The notes beneath the pieces are model-generated. The model was given only the letters and a program-made list of their open reading frames with translations. It searched no databases and had not been told where the DNA came from. Source: Zobellia amurskyensis (GTDB lineage Bacteria; Bacteroidota; Bacteroidia; Flavobacteriales; Flavobacteriaceae). From it: a DNA stretch of 64,000 bases. Made by a program: the position numbers and the translations under genes. Location of the stretch: contig NZ_RCNR01000004.1 in the NCBI RefSeq assembly GCF_009725985.1, positions 1 through 64,000 of the forward strand, in the 5' to 3' direction. Within the stretch, counting starts at the first letter, position 1. Every line of letters starts with the position of its first letter. Shown here piece by piece: positions 45,188 to 54,058 of this stretch.

Positions 45188-45688
45188 TCAACCATATTTG
45201 CGGGCTAAATATTTTAGAATGGTATCTACCATTTCTTGTTCAGAATAGGAGATGTCTACAGTTAATGCTCTCTTTGGAATTTCTAATAATTGAAAGTCCG
45301 ATTCAAGGGAAGACTCCGTTTGATGTTGTGAGAGACCTTTGTCTAGGCGCTGATTAATTTCATCGTAAGTGCCTTTCATAAAAACCCAGTCAATTGGCAA
45401 ATCCAAATCTTGAGCAAGTTGTAATCGTTGCTCTTTCTTTAAAATAGAACAAGAAACCACGCACCCATTTTTAAGGAACTCCTCCTTAATTAAGGCTGTA
45501 ATGGCTGGTAGCCACGTGCTGGATTCAGCATTGGTGTTTTGTTTATCCGATATCAATTGTTCGCTAAATACAGCATCGGCATCATAAAAAGGAATGTTTA
45601 ATTTTTGGGCAACCTTTTCGCCAACAACACTTTTTCCGCTACCGCAAACACCTACTAAAATAACTATAAATTTGTCTTTTCTCTCCAT
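45188..45688 (-). CDS. Gluconokinase-like P-loop kinase
   Basis: The product has 166 residues. The Walker A motif is GVCGSGKSVVGEKVA (14-28), followed by the acceptor-site segment PFYDADAVF, a CSILKKEQR segment like the CSALK(R/K) motif of GntK, and LLEIPKRALTVDIS near the C-terminus. It belongs to the gluconokinase/shikimate kinase-like fold. Several GntK substrate residues differ, so the sugar acid may not be gluconate. The gene lies under a divergent GntR-controlled promoter, which places it in the alginate regulon. No SD is visible, as is normal in this phylum. Confidence 0.8.
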   Translation of the reverse strand: MERKDKFIVILVGVCGSGKSVVGEKVAQKLNIPFYDADAVFSEQLISDKQNTNAESSTWLPAITALIKEEFLKNGCVVSCSILKKEQRLQLAQDLDLPIDWVFMKGTYDEINQRLDKGLSQHQTESSLESDFQLLEIPKRALTVDISYSEQEMVDTILKYLARKYG

Positions 45689-45701
45689 TTGTTAAATAAT
45701 T

Positions 45702-45751
45702 GGTTTACCAAATTGGTTTACCAAATATAGTTATATTTGACTACTAACAAA
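45702..45751. promoter_or_regulatory. Divergent GntR-controlled promoter region
   Basis: Two perfect TGGTTTACCA sites lie at 45702-45711 and 45715-45724. Minus strand: TTG (45751-45749), 18-base spacer and TATATTTG (45730-45723) drive the kinase gene. Plus strand: TATATTTG at 45733-45740 with TTG at 45714-45716 (16-base spacer, slightly short) could drive the TIM-barrel gene. One operator pair would control both. Confidence 0.78.
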
Positions 45752-45789
45752 ATGTTAAGTGTTAAAACCATTTTTAAAACCAAGAAATT

Positions 45790-46761
45790 ATGGCCAATTA
45801 CAAACCACATGTCAGTCGTAGAAACTTTATTAAAAAGTCTGGTTCTGCAGCCTTGGCAATCCCATTGTTGCCACTAGCGGACCCTTTTTCCTTAACGAGT
45901 AACGTTATTAATGACGGGCCTCAGGTACATCTGTTTTCAAAACACTTGCAATTTTTAAGGTACGATGAAATGGCCAAGGCTGCTGCCAAAATTGGTTTTG
46001 ATGGATTGGATTTGACCGTAAGACCAAAAGGACACGTGCTGCCAGAAAATGTTGAACGTGATTTGCCTAAGGCTATGGAAGCGATGAATAAATATGGTTT
46101 AAAGTCAAAAATGATGACCACCAATGTGCTGGATACTAGTATTGATTTGGACAGGCAGGTTTTAGAAACAGCTAGTAAATTAGGCATAACACATTATAGG
46201 ACCGGGTGGCTGAGTTATCCGGAAAACCGTAGTATTCAAGAGAGTCAAAAAATATATAGGGAACTTTTTAAAAAATTGGAATCTGCGAATAAAGAGTTGG
46301 CTTTAGTAGGCTGTTATCAGAATCATGCGGGTAATCATGTTGGAGCACCTATTTGGGATATGCCTCCTTTCTTACCCTCTCCGGAAAGTACGCATTTGGG
46401 TTGCCAGTATGATATACGTCACGCAGTGGTTGAAGGCGGTATGAGCTGGGAATTGGATTTACGGTACATAGCGCCATATATAAGGAGCATTGTCATAAAA
46501 GATTTTAAATGGGGCATGGAAAATGGTCAATGGAAACCTATTAATACGCCCCTTGGTGAGGGAATGATAGATTTTGGGCACTACTTTTCATTACTCAAAA
46601 AATATAAGATTAATGTGCCTATTTCCCTGCATTTAGAATATGACCTTGGCGGTGCCGAGCATGGCGCAACAGAAATTACCATGGATAAGAAAGTGGTTTT
46701 TGCCAAGATGAAAAAGGATTTGACCTTTCTAAAAGAAACTTGGGATAAAGCGGAATACTAA
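45790..46761 (+). CDS. TIM-barrel sugar isomerase/epimerase-like protein with Tat-type signal
   Basis: The product has 323 residues. The N-terminus has a twin-arginine motif (VSRRNFIKKSG, RR at 10-11) and a hydrophobic stretch, so it is predicted to be exported folded. The body is an AP-endonuclease-2-type TIM barrel: GFDGLDLTVRP near 68, GCQYDIRHAVVEGG with Asp and His near 210, SIVIKDFKW near 237 and HLEYDLGGAEHG near 278, the metal-ligand positions of xylose isomerase-like proteins. The substrate is unknown. It is followed after 21 bases by the RraA-like gene. Confidence 0.85.
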   Translation: MANYKPHVSRRNFIKKSGSAALAIPLLPLADPFSLTSNVINDGPQVHLFSKHLQFLRYDEMAKAAAKIGFDGLDLTVRPKGHVLPENVERDLPKAMEAMNKYGLKSKMMTTNVLDTSIDLDRQVLETASKLGITHYRTGWLSYPENRSIQESQKIYRELFKKLESANKELALVGCYQNHAGNHVGAPIWDMPPFLPSPESTHLGCQYDIRHAVVEGGMSWELDLRYIAPYIRSIVIKDFKWGMENGQWKPINTPLGEGMIDFGHYFSLLKKYKINVPISLHLEYDLGGAEHGATEITMDKKVVFAKMKKDLTFLKETWDKAEY

Positions 46762-46782
46762 AAAACAATAACAGGATTTAAC

Positions 46783-47505
46783 ATGACTGCAAAAAAAGAA
46801 ACTACTACAGAAAAATTAAGAAAGATAAGTACGGCAACTATTGCCACCTGTCTCTTTAAAAAAGGACTTAAGAATCAATTTATACAAAATGTTAAGCCTT
46901 TAAAAAAAGGCAAGCCTACAATGGTCGGTAAAGCTTACACGCTACGTTATATTCCAGCAAGGGAAGATTTAAACCCTATAACCGTTTTTCAAGACCCTAA
47001 GCATTTACAGCGTGTTGCTGTTGAAGAATGTCCAGAAGAGTACGTTATGGTAATAGATAGTAGAAAAGATGCCCGTGCCGCTTCCGCAGGTTCCATACTG
47101 GCTACGCGTCTAATGGTTCGTGGAGTAGAAGGTATTGTAACTGATGGTGGGTTTAGGGATTCTGCTGAAATTTCCGAGCTTAATTTTTCATCCTACCACA
47201 ATAGGCCTTCAGCGCCTACTAATTTAACTTTGCACCAAGCTATTGCTATTAATGAACCCATTGGTTGTGGAGACGTGGCCGTATTTCCAGGAGATTTTAT
47301 TGTAGGTGATGATGATGGGGTAATGGTCATACCTGCGGGCATTGCCGATGAGGTTGCGGATGAATGTACCAAAATGACCCTTTTTGAAGAGTACGTTATG
47401 GGCGAAGTTGAAAAAGGTACATCCATAGTAGGGCTTTATCCATTAACGAATAAAGATCATAAGGATCGTTTTGAAAAATGGAAGGCTTTGAAGAGTAAAG
47501 AATAA
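46783..47505 (+). CDS. RraA-family protein, 4-hydroxy-2-oxoacid aldolase-type
   Basis: The product has 240 residues. The family core ATCLFKKGLKN, GSILATRLMVRGVEGIVTDG and GGFRDSAEISE is visible. The R-D-x2-E pattern of metal-dependent class II HMG/CHA aldolases is present (RDSAE), so it probably has catalytic activity rather than being only an RNase E inhibitor-like fold. It is cotranscribed with the TIM-barrel gene. The pair may handle a keto-acid side product of uronate breakdown (inference). Confidence 0.88.
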   Translation: MTAKKETTTEKLRKISTATIATCLFKKGLKNQFIQNVKPLKKGKPTMVGKAYTLRYIPAREDLNPITVFQDPKHLQRVAVEECPEEYVMVIDSRKDARAASAGSILATRLMVRGVEGIVTDGGFRDSAEISELNFSSYHNRPSAPTNLTLHQAIAINEPIGCGDVAVFPGDFIVGDDDGVMVIPAGIADEVADECTKMTLFEEYVMGEVEKGTSIVGLYPLTNKDHKDRFEKWKALKSKE

Positions 47506-48021
47506 ATATTTTTAGAAAGATAGAATCTAGCAAAAACGAACAACCACTTTATTTGTCTGTTATTAAATTTAGTGAGAAGAATCCATGAGGAGAATTCTTT
47601 GGGCTATACTTTGCTCAAATCTCAAAATATCTACAGAAAGAGCGCTTTTACAAAAGGTGGTTTTTTTTAGTAGCATACCTTAAAAAATACACTCATTTCC
47701 ATAAGCAAATCACAGCTGTTTTTCTACCTAGAAAATGTGTCATCAAAATTTAGGGTAGCCTGTATTTAGTAAGGTAATTCATTGTAATATTTATAAGAAT
47801 TACCGCTATTCGGATTTATCAATTATATATTTTAAAAAAAAGGTTAAATTGTAGTAGCATATAATCAAAAAAATAGCGGATTATTAACTTATTGCTAAAG
47901 GTTACTTAACACTAGCGGGTGTCAAAATAAATAGTTTTGCGGCTTGCTAAAATGGAGTCATATGTAATGGCTCAATTGAATCAGTATTGATATTTTCTTA
48001 CTAACCCAACACTCAACTTTT
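47506..48021 (+). promoter_or_regulatory. Intergenic stretch with candidate promoter for susC copy 3
   Basis: There are 516 bases without a supportable gene. A -7 match TAGTTTTG lies at 47932-47939, about 80 bases before susC copy 3, without a clear -33 TTG. No TGGTTTACCA site and no antisense-RNA-like element is present, unlike the two alginate susC leaders. Confidence 0.45.
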
Positions 48022-51000
48022 ATGAATTTCAAAAACCGATTTTCCAAAATCATCTGTGCTTCCGTATGGTTGGTTACCTGGGCTGGATTTAGTTCCACTC
48101 CTTCCCACTCCTTATTTCCAGAGCCCGATGAAACAACATTTCTCAATTTGAGAAATAATTTAAAACCCGTACAGCAGTCTATTTCTGGGACTGTTACCGA
48201 TGAAACCGGTGCGCCTTTGCCCGGAGCAACAGTATTAGAAAAAGGTACAACCAATGGTACCACAACAGACTTTGATGGTAACTATATTATTGATGTTGCC
48301 CAAAATGCTGTTCTTGAAGTTTCTTATCTGGGGTATTCAACAAAAGAAATTTCAGTAAACGGGCAAGCAACTATTAATGCTCAATTGGAGCCAGATGCCA
48401 CTCAGTTAGAAGATGTGGTTGTGGTTGGTTATGGTACGCAAAAAAGGTCTGATGTTACCGGTTCTATTGCTTCCGTTAAGAGTGAAGACTTTAATAAAGG
48501 GGTAGTGACCAACCCAGGTGAGCTTCTACAAGGGAAGATTGCTGGTGTAAATGTTACTTCAGTTAGCGGTGAGCCAGGGGCTTCACAGAATATCGTTATC
48601 CGTGGTGTTGGTAGTTTTAGATCAGGTACGACGCCGTTATTTGTTATTGACGGTTTTGTAATCGATAATACATCAACAGGGGTAGCGTCCAATCCTTTAA
48701 ATTTTATTAATCCACAGGATATAGAATCTATGGATGTATTAAAGGATGCTTCTGCAGCTGCAATTTATGGTGCTAGAGCCGCAAATGGTGTAATTGTCAT
48801 AACCACCAAAAAAGGTAAAGCAGGTAAAAGTGAAATGAATTTATCTGTTTCTACCGCATTTTCTACACTAACCAACCAGATGGATATTTTTGGTTCGGAT
48901 GAGTTTAGAAGACAAGTTCCCGCTGCTGGTGGTACACTTGTAGATGGTGGTGCCAATACAGATTGGCAAGATGAGCTCACTAGAACTGGGATTACCAAAA
49001 ACGTAAACTTCTCTATGAGTGGTGGTGGTGCTGATAAGTTTTCTTACTATGCTTCGGTTGGTGTAAATGATCAACAAGGTATTTTTGAGAACAGTTCTTT
49101 AAAAAGATACTCAGGTCGTTTGAACTTAAATCAAAAAGCTTTTGATGGTCGTTTAAATGTCGATTTTAATATGACGGCTTCAAGAATCCTGAACAATAGG
49201 CCAGAGGCTAGTGCCATAGTAACAGATATGTTGGAGTTGAACCCAACCGTTCCGGTATACACGAACGGGGTTCCAACGGTTCTTGACGATAACCGATTAA
49301 ATCCTATTGTTCGCAATCAGATTTATTTAGATGAGGCCAATAGCAACAGAATCCTGGCTAATATTGCGCCATCTGTAGAAATTATAAAAGGGCTGACCTA
49401 CAGGTTAAATCTTGGCGTAGATTATTCTTCTACAAACCGGGATGAACAGCAAGCCCCCTATGCCTTGCTAGAAGATTTTAACCAAGGAACTTTAAACTCT
49501 AGGGTAATTACGAATCAAAATACTTTGGTTGAAAATACATTGAACTACACGTTCAGTAAAGGAGATCATAATGTTACCTTTTTGGTGGGGCATTCGTATC
49601 AAGAGGTACTTCTACAGCAAAAAATATTTGAATTGGAGAGTTTTGCTACAAATGATATTGAACCTAGGTACCAAGATCAAATTAGTAGTCAAGAATTTCC
49701 AACGAGTTTGTTTTCTAAAGCGGAAAAGAATGAGCTAGAGTCTTATTTTGGAAGGTTAAATTATGGTTATAAAGATAAGTACCTGTTAACGGCAACTATG
49801 CGTGCAGATGGTTCTTCTAGATTTGGAGAAAATAATAAATACGGGTACTTCCCTTCTGTAGCTTTAGGGTGGAATATAAGTAAAGAGAACTTTTTGGCAG
49901 AGAGCAGTATTGTCAATAACTTGAAATTAAGAGCAAGTTGGGGACAGACCGGTAATCAAGAGGGTATTGATAACAAGGTGTCTTTGGCAAGTTATACAGA
50001 TAGTAAAGCAGATAATGATACCTACCCTTTAGATGATGGCGCTACTACTTTAGATGGTTACCCGTTTGGTACGGTACCTGCACGTACGGCTAACCCAAAC
50101 CTTAAATGGGAAGTAGCCACATCCACAAATATTGGTCTAGATTTTGGTCTGTTCAACAACAGGTTAACGGGTACTTTTGATTATTTTAAAAAAGTAACAA
50201 CGGATGTAGTGATGTTCGCAAATCGTGTTGACCCTATACAACCAACCGAGAAAATTTGGACGAATCTAGAGAATTTAGAAATCCATAACTCTGGTGTTGA
50301 ATTTGCTTTGGATTATAGAGCAGTTATCGGATCAGACTTTACAATGAACATTGGTGGTAACGTTTCTTTTATCGATAATGAGGTTAAAGATTCCCCATTT
50401 GCAATTATAACCACAGGGTCGGCACAGGGTGCGGGCCAAACGGGTGCAACTATAAATGGTTACCTGAACAACCAGCCAATAGGAACTTTTTACGTGAAAG
50501 AGTTTGTTGGGATAGGTGAGGACGGAAAAAACCTGTTTAGGGATGTTAATGGCGATGGTGAAATTTTGGATGATGACCGTATTGCCGCCGGTAGTGCACT
50601 ACCAGATGTTTTGTACGCATTCTATTTGAAGTTCGATTATAAGAATTTTGACCTAGGTCTTAATTTTAATGGGGTGTCCGGTAATAAAATTTACAATCAC
50701 ACAGCCATGTCTTCTTTCTCTAAAGGCCAATTGAGTAGAAATTTGAATACTACGGATTTTGCTATTCAGTATCCTGCTGAAGATGTAAGTAATTCAAATG
50801 AGGTTTCTACTCGCTATTTAGAAGATGGTAGTTTCTTACGATTGAACAATGCCACTTTAGGGTATAACCTTTTGGCAGATAAAATTGGGTTGGATGATTA
50901 TGTAAATAACATCCGTTTCACGCTAACAGGACAAAACTTGTTTTTGATTACTGATTACACAGGCTATAATCCAGAAGTAAATACAGGTGAAGCAATAGAC

Positions 51001-51081
51001 GGTATTCAGACTTTTGGTATCGATAGATATACCTACCCTTCTCCAAGAACAATATTGGTTGGTTTAAACGTAACCTTTTAA
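48022..51081 (+). CDS. SusC-like TonB-dependent transporter, third locus
   Basis: The product has 1019 residues. A signal-like N-terminus (about 1-32) and spacer precede the carboxypeptidase-regulatory-like domain (ISGTVTDETGAPLPGATV), the EDVVVVGYGTQKRSDVTGSI plug start near 132 and the barrel ending SPRTILVGLNVTF. Its N-terminal domain differs from the two alginate SusC proteins, and it lacks their GntR sites. It therefore probably serves another substrate. Confidence 0.93.
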   Translation: MNFKNRFSKIICASVWLVTWAGFSSTPSHSLFPEPDETTFLNLRNNLKPVQQSISGTVTDETGAPLPGATVLEKGTTNGTTTDFDGNYIIDVAQNAVLEVSYLGYSTKEISVNGQATINAQLEPDATQLEDVVVVGYGTQKRSDVTGSIASVKSEDFNKGVVTNPGELLQGKIAGVNVTSVSGEPGASQNIVIRGVGSFRSGTTPLFVIDGFVIDNTSTGVASNPLNFINPQDIESMDVLKDASAAAIYGARAANGVIVITTKKGKAGKSEMNLSVSTAFSTLTNQMDIFGSDEFRRQVPAAGGTLVDGGANTDWQDELTRTGITKNVNFSMSGGGADKFSYYASVGVNDQQGIFENSSLKRYSGRLNLNQKAFDGRLNVDFNMTASRILNNRPEASAIVTDMLELNPTVPVYTNGVPTVLDDNRLNPIVRNQIYLDEANSNRILANIAPSVEIIKGLTYRLNLGVDYSSTNRDEQQAPYALLEDFNQGTLNSRVITNQNTLVENTLNYTFSKGDHNVTFLVGHSYQEVLLQQKIFELESFATNDIEPRYQDQISSQEFPTSLFSKAEKNELESYFGRLNYGYKDKYLLTATMRADGSSRFGENNKYGYFPSVALGWNISKENFLAESSIVNNLKLRASWGQTGNQEGIDNKVSLASYTDSKADNDTYPLDDGATTLDGYPFGTVPARTANPNLKWEVATSTNIGLDFGLFNNRLTGTFDYFKKVTTDVVMFANRVDPIQPTEKIWTNLENLEIHNSGVEFALDYRAVIGSDFTMNIGGNVSFIDNEVKDSPFAIITTGSAQGAGQTGATINGYLNNQPIGTFYVKEFVGIGEDGKNLFRDVNGDGEILDDDRIAAGSALPDVLYAFYLKFDYKNFDLGLNFNGVSGNKIYNHTAMSSFSKGQLSRNLNTTDFAIQYPAEDVSNSNEVSTRYLEDGSFLRLNNATLGYNLLADKIGLDDYVNNIRFTLTGQNLFLITDYTGYNPEVNTGEAIDGIQTFGIDRYTYPSPRTILVGLNVTF

Positions 51082-51096
51082 AAAAACAGCTTTAAA

Positions 51097-52854
51097 ATGA
51101 AAAATAAATTTATAATAGCATCCTTGTTCCTTGTCTCTTTTTTGAATTGGAACTGTACGGATTTAGACGAAGAGCTTTTGGACGAGTCTTTAACGGGCGC
51201 CGAAGCTGAAGTAGTAAGTGGAGCAATTGCCCCAGCTTACGGTTATATTTCATGGACGTGGAGACACACCAATTACTATGGGTTACAATTAATACCTTCC
51301 GATGAGGCGATTCTTCCTTATCGTGGTGGTTCTGACTGGTTTGATGGCGGAAAATTTTTAGCGGCACACAGTCATAATTTCACGCCTACCAATGATTTGG
51401 TGTCTAGTGCATGGAATGAACTTACAACTAATATATCAAGAACGTTATCGGCCATTGAGGTATTGACACCGCTTGCGGAAGAAGGTAATGCTGAAGCCGC
51501 CGGAGCATTATATGAGATGAAGGCACTTAGGGCCTATCTAAATATGTTGCTGTTGGATAGCTGGGGAATCGTACTTAAAAAAGAATCTGCCGGAGAGCTT
51601 TCAGAAGTACTAAGAACACAAGATGCCATAGATTATATTGAGAGCGAATTGTTATCTGTTGTTGATGTTATCAATACAGATAAAGGTCCAGGTAGAATAA
51701 CACAATCCGCTGTTTGGGGGTTTTTGGCCCGGTTGAATCTTAATGCTGCGGTATATCGTGATCCTTACGGAACACCTAGCTTCACGCAAACAGATATGGA
51801 TGAGGTAATTACATACACGAATAATATCATCAATTCTGGAAACTTTTCTCTTTCACCGGAATACTTTGAATTGTTTGATGATGAAAACCATACCAACCCA
51901 GAACTTATTTTTGCATTGGATCAACGTGGCGTATTGAACAGGGAACATATGAGATGGGCGTACTGGTCTATTGCAGGTTCTATGTTTCCAAGACCGGAGT
52001 GGCCAAGTGCAGATGGAACGGATGGTCCTGCAATTACATCGGATTTTTACCAGACTTGGGTAGATGCGTACGGAGCGGTAGACCCAGCAGAGGCAGATAG
52101 TAGGTTTTACAAAAAGAACACAATTGTTCCCGAGGCTCAATTAGCGGATTTTGAAGGCCGTGAAAAATTACTGTCAACCGAAACAGAGAATAGTTTCTTT
52201 TGTGTTCAAGATATTGCTTTTGAAATAGACAGAGGTATTTTACGTGGTATTCAATGGGGTCCAAGAAAGGGAGACGACGGTCAGTTTCTTACGTGTGATG
52301 ACGGTACCATTAAAATTTTGCCCATAAGACAAACCAAAGGAAATGGTCCTGCAAGAGATGTTGGGTATGTTGATCATACTTTAACGATTGACTTTACCAA
52401 TGAAGGCTCGTTACATAACACAGGATACCGTCCTGCTAAATTTCAGTTTAGCCGTACTTCTCCCAATGGTAATAGTAATAGTAGTGTAGATATTGTTTTG
52501 ATGCGTTTAGCCGAGATTTACCTCATGAGAGCAGAAGCCAAATTGAGAAATGGTGATAGTGGAGGTGCTTTAGCGGATGTTAATGTGGTAAGGACCTCAA
52601 GAACGGCTCGCCCAGAACAAACTGCAGCGGCATTAAGTACTATGGATACGGATATTTTGTTCCGTGAGCGTGGTTTTGAATTGTACTGGGAAGGTTTCAG
52701 AAGAACGGACCAAATCCGTTTTGGTAAATACGAAGACTCTTGGACGGATAAAACCGATACTGATGTAAACCATAGATTGTTTCCTATTCCTCAAAGCGCT
52801 GTTGATGCTGCTTCTGGTATAGATGGCTTTTTACAACAGAATACAGGATATTAA
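51097..52854 (+). CDS. SusD-like glycan-binding lipoprotein, third locus
   Basis: The product has 585 residues, somewhat longer than the two alginate SusD proteins. The signal ends SFLNWNCTDLDEE (lipobox Cys20). The SusD core SVDIVLMRLAEIYLMRAEAKLRNG near 470 and ILFRERGFELYWEGFRRTDQIRFG near 528 are clear, and the C-terminus ends FLQQNTGY. It follows susC by 15 bases and is followed by a strong terminator. Confidence 0.93.
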   Translation: MKNKFIIASLFLVSFLNWNCTDLDEELLDESLTGAEAEVVSGAIAPAYGYISWTWRHTNYYGLQLIPSDEAILPYRGGSDWFDGGKFLAAHSHNFTPTNDLVSSAWNELTTNISRTLSAIEVLTPLAEEGNAEAAGALYEMKALRAYLNMLLLDSWGIVLKKESAGELSEVLRTQDAIDYIESELLSVVDVINTDKGPGRITQSAVWGFLARLNLNAAVYRDPYGTPSFTQTDMDEVITYTNNIINSGNFSLSPEYFELFDDENHTNPELIFALDQRGVLNREHMRWAYWSIAGSMFPRPEWPSADGTDGPAITSDFYQTWVDAYGAVDPAEADSRFYKKNTIVPEAQLADFEGREKLLSTETENSFFCVQDIAFEIDRGILRGIQWGPRKGDDGQFLTCDDGTIKILPIRQTKGNGPARDVGYVDHTLTIDFTNEGSLHNTGYRPAKFQFSRTSPNGNSNSSVDIVLMRLAEIYLMRAEAKLRNGDSGGALADVNVVRTSRTARPEQTAAALSTMDTDILFRERGFELYWEGFRRTDQIRFGKYEDSWTDKTDTDVNHRLFPIPQSAVDAASGIDGFLQQNTGY

Positions 52855-52879
52855 AACCAATAGAACGGGAATATTTAAA

Positions 52880-52914
52880 AACGGCAAGAAATATACTTTC
52901 TTGCCGTTTTTTTA
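52880..52914 (+). terminator. Intrinsic terminator after susD copy 3
   Basis: An 11-bp stem ACGGCAAGAAA/TTTCTTGCCGT (52881-52891 and 52897-52907) is followed by seven T. It separates susC-susD from the phosphodiesterase gene, so read-through or a separate promoter is needed for the latter. Confidence 0.9.
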
Positions 52915-52979
52915 TGGATGTATACTTCAACAATGCTAAATAAATTAAAAGGGTTAAATTACTCGCTTATCTCAGCTTT

Positions 52980-54056
52980 ATGAAAATAGGTTACACTTTA
53001 GTAGTATTGATTACATCTGTGTTATTTTTTACTAATCCAATGGATAAGAAAAATACAGAAGAAACCAGGTTGAACAACGTTCAGGTTATTGGTAGTCACA
53101 ATAGTTATAAGATAGCAATAGAGAAACCGTTATTTGAATATTTGCTGAAAAAGGAACCTAAACTAAGGAGTTTGGAATATGATCATATTCCGTTATCCGC
53201 TCAATTGGACTTAGGACTTCGTAGCCTGGAGCTTGATGTGTTTCATGACCCAAAAGGAGGACATTATTCAAACCCTAAAGGACAGGAGGTTATAAAATCT
53301 ATGGGGTTAGAGCCTAAACCTTTTGATGTAGAACAACAGTTGGAAACACCTGGTCTAAAAATATTTCACGTTCAAGAGATAGATTTTAGAAGCCATCAAT
53401 TGCTCTTTAAAGAAGCTTTGCGGGAATTAAAAGCGTGGTCTACTAATAATTTGGGGCATACTCCAATTATCATTACCATCAATACTAAAGATAGCGAAGT
53501 GCCGGAAACAAGAAAGCCATTACCGTTTGATACTCGGGCCTTACAAAATTTGAATGCAGAAATAAGGGAAATATTTTCGGAAGAACATCTAATAACACCA
53601 GATTTTGTAAAGGGTGATTTCAATACGGTGGAAGAGGCGGTTTTAAAACAAGGTTGGCCTTTATTGAACAAAGTGCAGAATCGATTTTTATTCGTTTTGG
53701 ATGAAGGTGGGGAAAAAATGGAAAGCTACCTATCCAGTTTTCCTAATTTAAAAGGTGCTGCATTATTCGTGAATAAAGAAGAGGGAAGCCCAACGGCTGC
53801 TTTTAGGATTATAAACAATCCGGTAGAGAATTTCGAGAAAATTCAAAAATTAGTCGCTTTAGGCTACATGGTCCGTACACGTGCAGATGCAGATACCAAA
53901 GAAGCAAGAACAAATGATTACAGTAGGTTTGAAAAAGCAAAGGCCTCCGGAGCTCAGGTAATCACTACGGATTATTATATTCCCAGTACTTTTTTTAAAT
54001 CGGATTATAAAGTGAGTTTTGAAAATGATGTCTATGAAAGAATAATGGGTCATTAA
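52980..54056 (+). CDS. Phosphatidylinositol-specific phospholipase C-like protein (PI-PLC C1 type)
   Basis: The product has 358 residues with a signal or membrane anchor at about 1-20. The PI-PLC TIM-barrel signature is VIGSHNSYK (36-44, catalytic His40). SLELDVFHDPKGG near 82 supplies metal-site residues, and the second catalytic His lies in KIFHVQEIDFR near 128. Bacterial members of this C1-like group are thought to be Ca-dependent. It is predicted to cleave a phosphodiester in an inositol phospholipid or glycerophospho-compound outside the cytosol. It precedes the metallophosphatase gene by 2 bases. Confidence 0.85.
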   Translation: MKIGYTLVVLITSVLFFTNPMDKKNTEETRLNNVQVIGSHNSYKIAIEKPLFEYLLKKEPKLRSLEYDHIPLSAQLDLGLRSLELDVFHDPKGGHYSNPKGQEVIKSMGLEPKPFDVEQQLETPGLKIFHVQEIDFRSHQLLFKEALRELKAWSTNNLGHTPIIITINTKDSEVPETRKPLPFDTRALQNLNAEIREIFSEEHLITPDFVKGDFNTVEEAVLKQGWPLLNKVQNRFLFVLDEGGEKMESYLSSFPNLKGAALFVNKEEGSPTAAFRIINNPVENFEKIQKLVALGYMVRTRADADTKEARTNDYSRFEKAKASGAQVITTDYYIPSTFFKSDYKVSFENDVYERIMGH

Positions 54057-54058
54057 AA

